A stretch of 64,000 nt of DNA from Saccharicrinis sp050589685 (GTDB taxonomy: Bacteria > Bacteroidota > Bacteroidia > Bacteroidales > Marinilabiliaceae), in assembly GCF_050589685.1 (NCBI RefSeq), contig NZ_JBNGOS010000025.1, positions 40,325-104,324 of the forward strand, read 5' to 3'. Below the pieces are notes generated by a model. The model made no database searches, had not been told where the DNA came from, and was given only the letters and a program-made list of their open reading frames with translations. Below are positions 18,124 through 26,635 of the stretch, one piece after another. Within the stretch, counting starts at the first letter, position 1, and each line of letters opens with the position of its first letter. The translations under genes were made by a program, and so were the position numbers.

Positions 18124-19719
18124 ATGTATTTAAAACTAATCGTATTATTTAGCGTTGCAGCGCTGGTTACAGGATGCAGCACAGGCACGCCAAAAGAGAC
18201 TAAACGACCCAATATCTTGTTTATCATGTCCGACGACCACGCGTATCAGGCCATCAGTGCCTATGATAATACATTGACAACTACGCCCAATATCGACAGG
18301 ATTGCCAAGGAAGGAATGTTGTTTACGAATGCCTGTGTCACCAATTCAATTTGTGCACCATCACGTGCTGTATTGTTAACGGGTAAGCACAGTCATATCA
18401 ACGGAAAGGTAGATAACCGTTTCCCGTTCGATACTACACAGGTCACCTTTCCCCAAATTATGCAACAGGCAGGATATCAGACCGCCATGTTTGGGAAGCT
18501 TCATTTTGGAAATAACCCCAAGGGCTTCGACCAGTTCCGTATTTTGGATGATCAGGGGAGTTATTATGCCCCCGATTTTTTTACCAAAAACGAAGGCAAA
18601 ATCAATGTTAAAGGCTACACAACGGATATCATCACAGATATGACCATCGATTGGTTAGATAAAGAAAGAAAATTGGATAAACCGTTTTTGTTGATGTACT
18701 TTCATAAAGCACCGCATCGCGAATGGTTTCCTGCTCCGCGACACCAAAAAGAATACATCTCAAAAACCTTTCCTGAACCGGCTACTCTGTTTGATCAATT
18801 CGAAACCAGGGGAACAGCGGCTAAAACAGCAGAGATGAACCTGGTTGATCATATGAATTGGGCCGGGGATTCTAAAATTTACCCCGACGTTATGGATAAG
18901 TTAGGGTTGAAACCCTATATGAAATGGGATATTTCAGCTTTTGAAAGGGAATATAACGGAATGACACAAGAAGAAAGAGAATCCTGGGATAGGCATTATC
19001 GGCCTATGAACGAGAAATTTGTTCAGGCCTATCCAAATATGTCTAGGGAAGATCTAATGCACTGGAGGTATCAGCGTTATATGCAGGATTATTTGGGTTG
19101 CATTGCCTCGGTTGACGAAGGTGTTGGCAGGGTATTGGATTATCTCGATGAAAGTAAGCTGGTCGATAATACCATCGTGGTTTATACTTCCGACCAGGGG
19201 TTTTATTTAGGTGAACATGGTTGGTTCGATAAAAGGTTTGCCTATAATGAGTCGTTTAAAACACCATTGCTGATCAGGTGGCCAAATGTGGTAAAGCCTG
19301 GAATCACCAACGACGAGATGGTTCAGAACTTGGATTTTGCGCAAACCATGCTAGAGGCAGCCGGAATAGTGCCCCCCGACGATATGCAAGGGGAAAGCCT
19401 GGTTCCGATCCTGAAAGGGGAAGTGGAAAAGGTAAGGGATGCGGCATACTATCATTATTACGAGTACCCTTCCATTCACATGGTTAAAAGGCATTATGCC
19501 ATCATCACCAAAGCGTATAAATTAATTCATTTTTATTACGATGTGGATGAGTGGGAGTTTTACGACCGTAAAAAAGACCCTTATGAAATAAACAACGTTT
19601 ATGATGATCCGGCTTATGCCGAAGTAGTCCAGGAATTAAAGTCTGCGCTGGAAGCACTCCGCATAAAATACGAAGATTCTGCCGAGCTGGACCAAAAGTA
19701 TATTGAGGCCTATAAGTGA
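18124..19719 (+). CDS. S1-family sulfatase lipoprotein
   Basis: This 531-residue protein begins with a lipobox (LVTGC, Cys18). It carries the sulfatase hallmarks: metal-binding NILFIMSDDH at residues 30-39, the formylglycine motif CAPSRAVLLTG starting at Cys77, TAMFGKLHFG, and the second metal site VYTSDQGFYLGEHGWFDKR. Cys77 is the residue normally converted to formylglycine by a maturase not seen in this window. The family cleaves sulfate esters, and some relatives cleave phosphodiesters. It is codirectional with the PUL enzymes, and its partner regulator is convergent 60 bp away, so it is probably part of the locus. A substituted beta-1,2-glucan, or a second sulfated substrate together with the GH43 enzyme, would explain its presence. 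Confidence 0.9.
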   Translation: MYLKLIVLFSVAALVTGCSTGTPKETKRPNILFIMSDDHAYQAISAYDNTLTTTPNIDRIAKEGMLFTNACVTNSICAPSRAVLLTGKHSHINGKVDNRFPFDTTQVTFPQIMQQAGYQTAMFGKLHFGNNPKGFDQFRILDDQGSYYAPDFFTKNEGKINVKGYTTDIITDMTIDWLDKERKLDKPFLLMYFHKAPHREWFPAPRHQKEYISKTFPEPATLFDQFETRGTAAKTAEMNLVDHMNWAGDSKIYPDVMDKLGLKPYMKWDISAFEREYNGMTQEERESWDRHYRPMNEKFVQAYPNMSREDLMHWRYQRYMQDYLGCIASVDEGVGRVLDYLDESKLVDNTIVVYTSDQGFYLGEHGWFDKRFAYNESFKTPLLIRWPNVVKPGITNDEMVQNLDFAQTMLEAAGIVPPDDMQGESLVPILKGEVEKVRDAAYYHYYEYPSIHMVKRHYAIITKAYKLIHFYYDVDEWEFYDRKKDPYEINNVYDDPAYAEVVQELKSALEALRIKYEDSAELDQKYIEAYK

Positions 19720-19779
19720 TTTTTGACTAGGTCATATATTTTAGTCTTGGAGTTTCTTCGTACCGAAGTGGTTTTCTGT

Positions 19780-22638
19780 TTAAAACTCCATAATCTTTGA
19801 GGTTAAGTTTTCTTCAGGCTTAAGCCCCATTTTTTTTCTTAACCTATATCTGCTAACCTCAACGCTCCTAACCGTTATGCCAAGTAAAATAGATATTTCT
19901 TTAGAATTCATATTCATTTTAAGCAGCGAACACAAACGTAAATCACCAGGGGATAATTCCGGATATTCATGTTTAAGCTTATCGTAAAAACCACTTTGGG
20001 AAGCTGCAAAATGTTGTTCGAAATTCAGCATATCTCTTTTTTGCGTCATCTGGTTATCAATAACATTCACAATTTTGGAGTAGTCGCGTTGAGGGAATCT
20101 GCCTTCAAGCCTTTTGTAGATATGGTGCAGTTCGTCTTTGATAGTGTTGATTGATTTATCCTTCTCCACTAATGCATTGGCCGATACGGTAAGTTTACTC
20201 TGTAGGTTTTCCAGTTCTTTTCTTAGCACATCTTCCCGTAATTGTGCAATGGTAGATTTGTTCTGTTTGTGCTGGTTCTCATGTTTTTGTTCTATTTCGG
20301 AGGTTCGTTTTTTTATTATTCGATGGTTGAAAATGACCATAAACACAATGGAGCCAATAATAATAACAATAATGGTAAATATACCGGCTTTTGATGTATA
20401 CCACGGATATAATACTTCAAATGGATATTCTACGATGTTGGAGGATTTTCCGTCGGAGTACACTGCCTTTGCGCGAAAGATATATTTGCCGGCAGGAATA
20501 TCGTTTATCACAACGCTATTCTCGGAACGGTTATCCACCCAATCGTCCATCAGGTTTGTTATCGTGTACCGATAATTAACTTTATTGGGCCCGAAGTTGA
20601 CAGCTGTTAAGCCAAATTCTATCGAATTATTTTTGTTTTTTAATTGTATCGGAATTTCATTGTGGAGAGGGAGTTGGGCTTCCTTGTTTTTTAACCCACT
20701 TCTCCCATTGTACACACCTGAAATTACCAAAGGTAAATGCATGGTAGAGTCTTTGTTGTATATAGGTAAAACAGCAATGCCATTTTCCAGACAAAGAACG
20801 CTTGTTTCCCCGATTATCGAAATATTTTGATATTTGTCAGGGAATGAATACGGGCTGTCGAGGGTTAGTGTGTGTTTTATGATGGTTGTGTCGGAATTAT
20901 GTTGTATTAGGGCCGCCTCATTATCGGTTATCACCCAAAAATAGTTTTTGCCCGCATTTACAATCCTAACAGCTTCTTTAAACCTGCCTAATGCTTCGTT
21001 AAGTTTTTTATAGGGTAGCATTTTGTCGTTTAAATCATCGTAGGTGTATATTTCTTCACCGGTTGTTACTACAACCCTGTTGTTGAGCTTAAAAACGTTT
21101 AGGCCGTAATCTGTTGGAAGGCCATTTTTTACGCCAAACGAATGGTTGGAGACTATGGTTTTTAAATCACCTGAAAGCCGCAAGCGATTTAATCCTTTTA
21201 TCTCGTGACTCATCCAGATGTATCCGGAGTGGTCCATCTCAATAAAACGGCACGAGCCCTGGAACCCCTGTACAAAGTGTGAAAATACCCATTGGTTGTT
21301 GATCCGCTTTTGCAATCTTATCTTGTAATAAGTGGATTCAATAAGCCACTCTTCTCCCTGGTGTTGGAATGTCATAAAATCGGTGCCGCCCGATGTTAGT
21401 GATAATGCTGTAGCTTTGCCATTATCAATTTTATAAATACCATCGTTGTTGCCGCATAGTAACTCGCCGTTTAATAAATCAAGCTTCCAAATATGCCCAT
21501 AAACACCTGCCAAAGGTTTTAATTCTTTAAAATTAAGGTTGGCAAGGTTCTGGTTAAAGCGAGTATGGAAAACTCCGTTGTTTGTGCCGATATAAACATA
21601 GCCTTGGTGCTCTACGACCGAATAAATAGCGGATGGCGCATAGTCCAGGTCAATATTGTATTCCACCGGTGAGTTCAAGTCGATATAGGATATGCCATTG
21701 TCCATCGCTAACCATAAATCTCCCGATTGGTCAATATTCATTCCCAATACCGTGTTGTTTTCAAGTTTGGATTGCCTGTCCAGGTGTTTCAGAATGTTTC
21801 CGTTATCGTCAATAATATACAAACCGCCCTTTAGCGTTCCAATGGCATAAGTGGTACTATCGATAACCGCCGCCGAATTCACGTCGAGTGTCTTAAGCGA
21901 TTTGTTGGCCTGGCAATCCCATGGTTTTAACGAGCCATTGTTTAACAAGTGTAATCCCGTTTTTCCCTCGCCAACAATGATTCCTCTTTTGCTGGGTAGG
22001 AAAAACCGTATTGTCGACCTTTGGGCAAAGTCGGTATTGTTTATGGTTTTAAATGTTCCGTTCGCGTAGGTTACAATTCCTTTTCCGCTAACACGTGCGT
22101 AAACCTTGTTGTTTACATGGTTCAAAAAAAGTATTTCACCTTTGGGATCAACGTGTTTTACTTCGTTTGTTATTGTATGATATGTAAAAACTGCCGGGAA
22201 TGATTGAAATATTATTTCATTTTCATGTTTGACGATACTCCAAATTCGCTCTCCCGAAAAAGGGTAAGAATGGAGTTTGTCGGCTAGTGAGGTGTATGCT
22301 AAAATGCCCAGGCTGTCTCTTTCCCAATAGCCAAAATCCTCATAACATCCAGAGTATAATCGTTTGCTTTTGCTATCGAAAAATAAAGACCGCATGGCCG
22401 ATTTAGATTTGTGCTGATGAAGTTGCCAGTTGTTCCCGTCAAATTCGAGCACTCCTCCAGAGTTGCCGAAATAGGCCCTTCCAATATCATCGAAGGCTAC
22501 AGCCCAGTTTTGGCTCATGGCCTTATACACCGAACGGTTGTAGTTGATTACAAAAGGTCGGAGTGAACGACTATGACCCAATATTCCGCCACAAAAAAAC
22601 ATTAAAACGAATGCAGATATAAAATGTGTAATTTTCAT
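19780..22638 (-). CDS. One-component membrane regulator with a sensor propeller, Y_Y_Y domain and LuxR-type DNA-binding domain
   Basis: This 952-residue protein has an N-terminal signal/anchor, a two-component-regulator-type beta-propeller (blades such as SGDLWLAMDNGISYID and SGYIWMSHEIKGLNRL), a Y_Y_Y domain (VNYRYTITNLMDDW ... AGKYIFRAKAVYSDG) and one transmembrane helix near residue 770 (GIFTIIVIIIGSIVFMVIF). A coiled coil (residues about 795-860) and a C-terminal LuxR/GerE helix-turn-helix (LSPGDLRLCSLLKMNMNSKEISILLGITVRSVEVSRYRLRKKMG region) follow. No histidine kinase or receiver domain is present, so it is not a hybrid two-component system. The architecture allows it to sense glycan in the periplasm and bind DNA on the cytoplasmic side. 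Its position convergent to the sulfatase suggests it controls this PUL. Confidence 0.88.
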   Translation of the reverse strand: MKITHFISAFVLMFFCGGILGHSRSLRPFVINYNRSVYKAMSQNWAVAFDDIGRAYFGNSGGVLEFDGNNWQLHQHKSKSAMRSLFFDSKSKRLYSGCYEDFGYWERDSLGILAYTSLADKLHSYPFSGERIWSIVKHENEIIFQSFPAVFTYHTITNEVKHVDPKGEILFLNHVNNKVYARVSGKGIVTYANGTFKTINNTDFAQRSTIRFFLPSKRGIIVGEGKTGLHLLNNGSLKPWDCQANKSLKTLDVNSAAVIDSTTYAIGTLKGGLYIIDDNGNILKHLDRQSKLENNTVLGMNIDQSGDLWLAMDNGISYIDLNSPVEYNIDLDYAPSAIYSVVEHQGYVYIGTNNGVFHTRFNQNLANLNFKELKPLAGVYGHIWKLDLLNGELLCGNNDGIYKIDNGKATALSLTSGGTDFMTFQHQGEEWLIESTYYKIRLQKRINNQWVFSHFVQGFQGSCRFIEMDHSGYIWMSHEIKGLNRLRLSGDLKTIVSNHSFGVKNGLPTDYGLNVFKLNNRVVVTTGEEIYTYDDLNDKMLPYKKLNEALGRFKEAVRIVNAGKNYFWVITDNEAALIQHNSDTTIIKHTLTLDSPYSFPDKYQNISIIGETSVLCLENGIAVLPIYNKDSTMHLPLVISGVYNGRSGLKNKEAQLPLHNEIPIQLKNKNNSIEFGLTAVNFGPNKVNYRYTITNLMDDWVDNRSENSVVINDIPAGKYIFRAKAVYSDGKSSNIVEYPFEVLYPWYTSKAGIFTIIVIIIGSIVFMVIFNHRIIKKRTSEIEQKHENQHKQNKSTIAQLREDVLRKELENLQSKLTVSANALVEKDKSINTIKDELHHIYKRLEGRFPQRDYSKIVNVIDNQMTQKRDMLNFEQHFAASQSGFYDKLKHEYPELSPGDLRLCSLLKMNMNSKEISILLGITVRSVEVSRYRLRKKMGLKPEENLTSKIMEF

Positions 22639-22760
22639 TGGCTGCTGTAGAATTAAAAATAAAAATACTAAAACTGTTTGAGAAGTGGCTACGAATTACG
22701 TTTTTAATGCGTATTTCCTTGAATACCTAATGCATGTGTGTATTTAAATTTAAAGATTGC

Positions 22761-22768
22761 TATATTTG
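22761..22768 (+). promoter_or_regulatory. Candidate promoter -7 box (TATATTTG)
   Basis: TATATTTG matches the Bacteroidota -7 consensus TAnnTTTG and lies 22 bases before the ATG of the small membrane protein. The -33 position has only a weak match (TGTG), so this is a prediction from one box. Confidence 0.35.
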
Positions 22769-22790
22769 GAATTGACTTTAGGTATTATTA

Positions 22791-23045
22791 ATGAAAAATA
22801 AGGCACTCTATTATTTTTATCCACTAATGGTTCTTGTCCCCTTGGCATTTTTGATGTTAAGGCCGGGTTCCTTTAACCTGATCCCTTATACGATATATCA
22901 TTCGTTCGAAGTTAGCTCCATGTCCGAGTATCAATTTATTATGTGGTTCGATATTGTTTTCCTGCTCATCATGTATGGGTTAACGCTGAGGGTGGTCAAC
23001 AGGATTATTTCCTGGAGGAAGTATAACAAACGCAACCCAAAATAA
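22791..23045 (+). CDS. Small membrane protein of unknown function
   Basis: This 84-residue protein has two hydrophobic segments (about residues 7-24, YFYPLMVLVPLAFLML, and 47-68, FIMWFDIVFLLIMYGLTLRVV) and a basic C-terminus (SWRKYNKRNPK), which predicts two membrane passes with the tail in the cytoplasm. No family is recognised. It is 12 bp upstream of the acetyltransferase gene on the same strand, so they are probably cotranscribed. A candidate promoter box lies just upstream. Confidence 0.6.
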   Translation: MKNKALYYFYPLMVLVPLAFLMLRPGSFNLIPYTIYHSFEVSSMSEYQFIMWFDIVFLLIMYGLTLRVVNRIISWRKYNKRNPK

Positions 23046-23057
23046 TCAAAGTAGTTA

Positions 23058-23639
23058 ATGCATAAAATAGATGATACCACTGTTAAAAGCATTCTGATAA
23101 ATGGGAATATTAGTTTACGTCCTGTTTTAATTAGTGATGCTCAAAATATTTTTGACATTGTAGATGCCCAAAGAGCTTATTTGGGAGAATGGTTGCCCTT
23201 TGTTCGTTTTACGGTTAACACAGAGGATACTTTAAGTTTTGTTCGTAAGGTAATTAAAGCTGCGGAAAATGAAGAAGAATATGTGTATGTGATAGAATTT
23301 AAAGGTAAGTTGGCAGGATTAATAAATCTTAGAATAATGAGCCATGTTAATAGGATTGCGGATATTGGTTACTGGCTTTCGCTTCGGTTTCAAAAGAATG
23401 GTATTGTGAGTAATTGTGTTATCGCATTATGCAACCATGCTTTTAACCATCTACACTTAAACAGAATTCAAATTAGATGTGGTATGGGAAATATGCCCAG
23501 CAAAAAAGTGCCCCTGCGACTAGGGTTTACCTTCGAAGGTATTATTAGGGAAGGTGAACTTTTAAATGGAGGATATATTGATTTAGAAATTTATTCTTTA
23601 CTAAAAAAGGAGCGCCATAAACTTCCTGTTTGGCTATAA
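23058..23639 (+). CDS. GNAT-family N-acetyltransferase, RimL-like
   Basis: This 193-residue protein resembles ribosomal-protein-serine acetyltransferases: ISLRPVLISDAQNIFDIVD at the start, YVYVIEFKGKLAGLINLR, and IGYWLSLRFQKNGIVSNCVIALCNHAF forming the acetyl-CoA-binding region. The end is IQIRCGMGNMPSKKVPLRLGFTFEG. In typical family members the loop after the beta-bulge reads N..S..v...lGF, and here it is GNMPSKKVPLRLGF, still recognisable. It transfers acetyl from acetyl-CoA to an N-terminal or other amine. The substrate is unknown. It follows the small membrane protein by 12 bp. Confidence 0.85.
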   Translation: MHKIDDTTVKSILINGNISLRPVLISDAQNIFDIVDAQRAYLGEWLPFVRFTVNTEDTLSFVRKVIKAAENEEEYVYVIEFKGKLAGLINLRIMSHVNRIADIGYWLSLRFQKNGIVSNCVIALCNHAFNHLHLNRIQIRCGMGNMPSKKVPLRLGFTFEGIIREGELLNGGYIDLEIYSLLKKERHKLPVWL

Positions 23640-23757
23640 TACGCATTTTCAGGATTGACAGTATAAAATAAAACGTCATTTCATTGAATTAACTCCGGAA
23701 AACATCTATTTTCATACAGATTTATTTTTTGTTATGAACAATCTTCAAATGATATAG

Positions 23758-25242
23758 ATGAACGAATACGATTTGATTGTTATTGGCTCGGGACCGGCAG
23801 GCTATTCAGCCGCGATGCGTGCGTTGGATTTTGGTTTGAAAATATGTATTGTGGAAGGGGCGCACCTGGGAGGGGCAGGTATCATGAACGGAGCTCTTAC
23901 CTCAAAAACCATGTACGAGTTGAGTATGGACTATGCGGTTGCTGCCAGAACCGACCGGGGATACCGATCAGGCAGTTTAAGCGTGGATTTTAGCAAAGTG
24001 ATAACTACGGTGATACACGCTGCCAAAGAAAAGCAATACCAAATGCTCAGTCAAATTGAAACTTTTTCCGAAGGAAAATCCAAGTATGGTTCAATCTGCC
24101 TTAAAAAAGGTTGGGCCAAATTTGTTGATCCATACACCATTACAGTGACGGCAGACGATTCAACAGAAACTCTGAAAGCTAAAAATTTTGTAATCGCAAC
24201 AGGGGCTAAGCCAAGGCAAGCTCCCGGTTTGGAGATTGACCACGAGAGAATCATTAATTCCGATGACCTGTTAGATTTGAAGGAATTTCCGGAAAGGATG
24301 TTGATTGTTGGTTCGGGTATTATAGGTTGTGAGATTGCGACCATTTTTAGCAATTTCAAGCAAACCGAAGTGCATTTGTTAGACCGGGCTAACCGGGTTT
24401 TGCCCTACGAAGATGATGATGTGAGCCAGTTTGTGTCCAAAAACCTGGAAGATAACGGCGTGATTATTCATCATACGGCTCATTTAAGAACGATCAATAA
24501 ATATCCGGATCACCTCGAAGTAATTTTAGATTATGATGCGGGAAACAGCAAGGTGATAGAGGTCGATGTTGCCCTGGTGGCAATTGGCAGGGTAGCGAAT
24601 ACCGAGAAACTGGGTCTGGAAAAAATCGGGGTTGAAACTACCGAAAGAGGAACACTGGAAATAGCCGATCATTGTGTATTGAGGGATGGCAACAATATCT
24701 GCCATATTTATGCGGCCGGAGATATTTCGGGGCATACGCAATTGTACAGTGTAGCCGAGTTTCAGGGAAGACTGGCCGCGGAACAAATTGCTGATACGCC
24801 TAGTTACCCCCTGGATTATTCACATATGTCGACCCTGATGTTTTTTAAGCCTGAACTGGCTTCGGTTGGGCTGAACGAGAAGCAATTGCGGGCAAAAAAA
24901 ATACCTCATAAGGTGGCTTACTATTCCAATAAATTGGTGAACAGAGCAATAGCCATGAGAAGCACCAATGGTTTTATAAAAATTATTGTGAGTAACGAGG
25001 AGGAACCAAGAATATTGGGAATGCGCGCAGGAGGTCCCCAGGCATCCGCCTATATTGTTTCGGTAGCCCATCTTATAAATCAAGGGAATAGTCTGCAGGA
25101 GGTGCTGAAGATTTTTTATCCGCACCCAAGTCTAGCGGAGGGAATCCAGGAGTGTTTGAGAACCTTGAGTGGAAAATCCATATACAAGCAAGCGGCCTTC
25201 CCGGAATATATAAAATTTAAGGAATGGGTGCCTGAGGATTAA
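23758..25242 (+). CDS. Dihydrolipoamide-dehydrogenase-like flavoprotein lacking the redox-active cysteines
   Basis: This 494-residue protein has the complete fold of class I pyridine nucleotide-disulfide oxidoreductases. The FAD-binding GSGPAG is at residues 11-16, the NAD(P)-binding GSGIIG lies near residue 183, IYAAGDISG contacts FAD, and the C-terminal dimerisation domain carries HPSLAEG. The segment that normally reads LGGTCLNVGCIPSK is LGGAGIMNGALTSK, so both active-site cysteines are replaced (Gly and Ala). It cannot perform dithiol-disulfide chemistry. A transhydrogenase, NADH:quinone-like or other electron-transfer role is more plausible. No 2-oxo acid dehydrogenase genes are nearby. 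Annotation as lipoamide dehydrogenase would be misleading. Confidence 0.85.
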   Translation: MNEYDLIVIGSGPAGYSAAMRALDFGLKICIVEGAHLGGAGIMNGALTSKTMYELSMDYAVAARTDRGYRSGSLSVDFSKVITTVIHAAKEKQYQMLSQIETFSEGKSKYGSICLKKGWAKFVDPYTITVTADDSTETLKAKNFVIATGAKPRQAPGLEIDHERIINSDDLLDLKEFPERMLIVGSGIIGCEIATIFSNFKQTEVHLLDRANRVLPYEDDDVSQFVSKNLEDNGVIIHHTAHLRTINKYPDHLEVILDYDAGNSKVIEVDVALVAIGRVANTEKLGLEKIGVETTERGTLEIADHCVLRDGNNICHIYAAGDISGHTQLYSVAEFQGRLAAEQIADTPSYPLDYSHMSTLMFFKPELASVGLNEKQLRAKKIPHKVAYYSNKLVNRAIAMRSTNGFIKIIVSNEEEPRILGMRAGGPQASAYIVSVAHLINQGNSLQEVLKIFYPHPSLAEGIQECLRTLSGKSIYKQAAFPEYIKFKEWVPED

Positions 25243-25270
25243 TTCAACTATCCAATTTAAGTAGTAGTGT

Positions 25271-26425
25271 ATGAAGATACGAAAAACAGTAATCTGGCCC
25301 GGTGCAATAATATGCGGGCTCGGTGTTGTATATGCGCTGTTACCCGGATATACTAAAAACTCTTTGGTTTATTTGTTTCCGGGAATTGAAGATTACAAAA
25401 TTTTTGACAATAGAGCCGTGAAAACCGGGATAGCCCAACCTTGGGGTGTTGCTGTAGATTATATGAAGTGCGATTTGCTTCCCGCGGAACGTGATACGTT
25501 GGAGGCGTACAAATCGGTAGCTTATCTAGTTGTTCAAAATGATTCAATTGTATATGAGGAGTATTGGGAAGGCTACAGTGAAAAATCTTTATCAAACTCG
25601 TTTTCCGCAGCAAAAAGTATAGTAGGATTACTTATTGGTGCGGCCGTTCAGGATGGATATATTAAAAGTGTTGATCAGTGTGTGGGCGATTTTATTCGAG
25701 AGTATAAAGTGTCACCGAACAATCAGCTAAAGATAAAGGACCTGTTGACTATGAGTTCAGGTTTAAATTGGAACGAAAGTTATTCCAATCCGTTTTCCAT
25801 CACCACAAAAGCTTATTATGGCGAAAATGTGAATCAGCTGGTAAAAGAATTAAAGGTTGTTGAAACGCCAGGCAAGGAGTTTAATTATAAAAGCGGAAAT
25901 ACGCAACTTCTTGCATTAATCTTAAAAAATGTAACAGGTAAAAGTTTGTCCAACTATGCTTCGGAGAAACTATGGAAACCTTTGGGAGCAGAAAATGAAG
26001 CGCTCTGGAGTTTAGATATGCCTAATGGCGACGAAAAAGCATATTGCTGCTTAAACAGTAATGCCAGGGATTTTGCACGTATTGGTAAAGTAATCCTAAA
26101 CAATGGAAACATAAATGGTCAACAGTTGATTTCGGAAGAATACATTCAAGCGTCCATATCACCTGCTTCTTATCTGGTCGATCATAAAGACCGCAAAGAA
26201 GTGGATTTTTATGGTTATCATTGGTGGATACTGAATTATAAAGGTGAGCAAATACCGTATGCAAGAGGTATTTATGGACAATATATCATTGTGCTAAGAA
26301 AAGAGAATGCCATTGTGGTTCGTCTTGGGCATAAACGTAACAATGATAAAATCGACCATCATCCGGCTGAGATCTTTAGTTATGTTTCAACTGCAAAAAG
26401 GATGTTGTCGGAAAGAAAAAAATAA
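25271..26425 (+). CDS. Membrane-anchored class C beta-lactamase-like serine hydrolase
   Basis: This 384-residue protein starts with a single hydrophobic segment (VIWPGAIICGLGVVYALLPG) that is a signal anchor. It shows the serine beta-lactamase/PBP4-type motifs: SxxK as SAAKS near residue 116 (SFSAAKSIVGLL), and YxS/N as YKSGNTQ near residue 207. A C-terminal segment (IPYARGIYGQYIIV) stands where the KTG box would be. Family knowledge: these proteins range from beta-lactamases to esterases and D-amino peptidases. Many genome copies are of unknown substrate. It begins 28 bp after the flavoprotein gene and may share its transcript. Resistance function should not be assumed. Confidence 0.8.
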   Translation: MKIRKTVIWPGAIICGLGVVYALLPGYTKNSLVYLFPGIEDYKIFDNRAVKTGIAQPWGVAVDYMKCDLLPAERDTLEAYKSVAYLVVQNDSIVYEEYWEGYSEKSLSNSFSAAKSIVGLLIGAAVQDGYIKSVDQCVGDFIREYKVSPNNQLKIKDLLTMSSGLNWNESYSNPFSITTKAYYGENVNQLVKELKVVETPGKEFNYKSGNTQLLALILKNVTGKSLSNYASEKLWKPLGAENEALWSLDMPNGDEKAYCCLNSNARDFARIGKVILNNGNINGQQLISEEYIQASISPASYLVDHKDRKEVDFYGYHWWILNYKGEQIPYARGIYGQYIIVLRKENAIVVRLGHKRNNDKIDHHPAEIFSYVSTAKRMLSERKK

Positions 26426-26575
26426 AAAAAGGCTGCGTTGGTTTTGTAGAAACTATTTAGATACATACTGTTCTACAGAAGTATTAATCAATTGATTTAA
26501 TGATATTCCTTTATATATTCCTTTTCTTGATGCATCTTTATGAAGGTCAGGTGCGTTTATTATGTTTTAGTCTTT

Positions 26576-26610
26576 AAAAAAAGGCTGCTATGATACAATC
26601 AAAGCAGCCT
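26576..26610 (-). terminator. Intrinsic terminator of the purF-like gene
   Basis: AGGCTGCT (26582-26589) and AGCAGCCT (26603-26610) form a perfect 8-bp stem. On the minus strand the stem is followed by a T-run (A-run 26576-26582 on the plus strand). It lies 25 bp past the stop codon of the minus-strand amidophosphoribosyltransferase gene. Confidence 0.8.
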
Positions 26611-26635
26611 CTTATTATTCTGTTATGTTATTTTA

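Noticed and set aside
19780..22638. Hybrid two-component system
   Set aside because: No histidine kinase, ATPase or receiver domain is present; after the membrane helix there are only a coiled coil and a LuxR-type HTH.
23758..25242. Dihydrolipoyl dehydrogenase (lpdA)
   Set aside because: Both redox cysteines are absent, so lipoamide oxidation is not possible by the known mechanism.
25271..26425. Antibiotic-resistance beta-lactamase
   Set aside because: The fold is right, but the family is broad, the protein is membrane-anchored and no resistance context exists.
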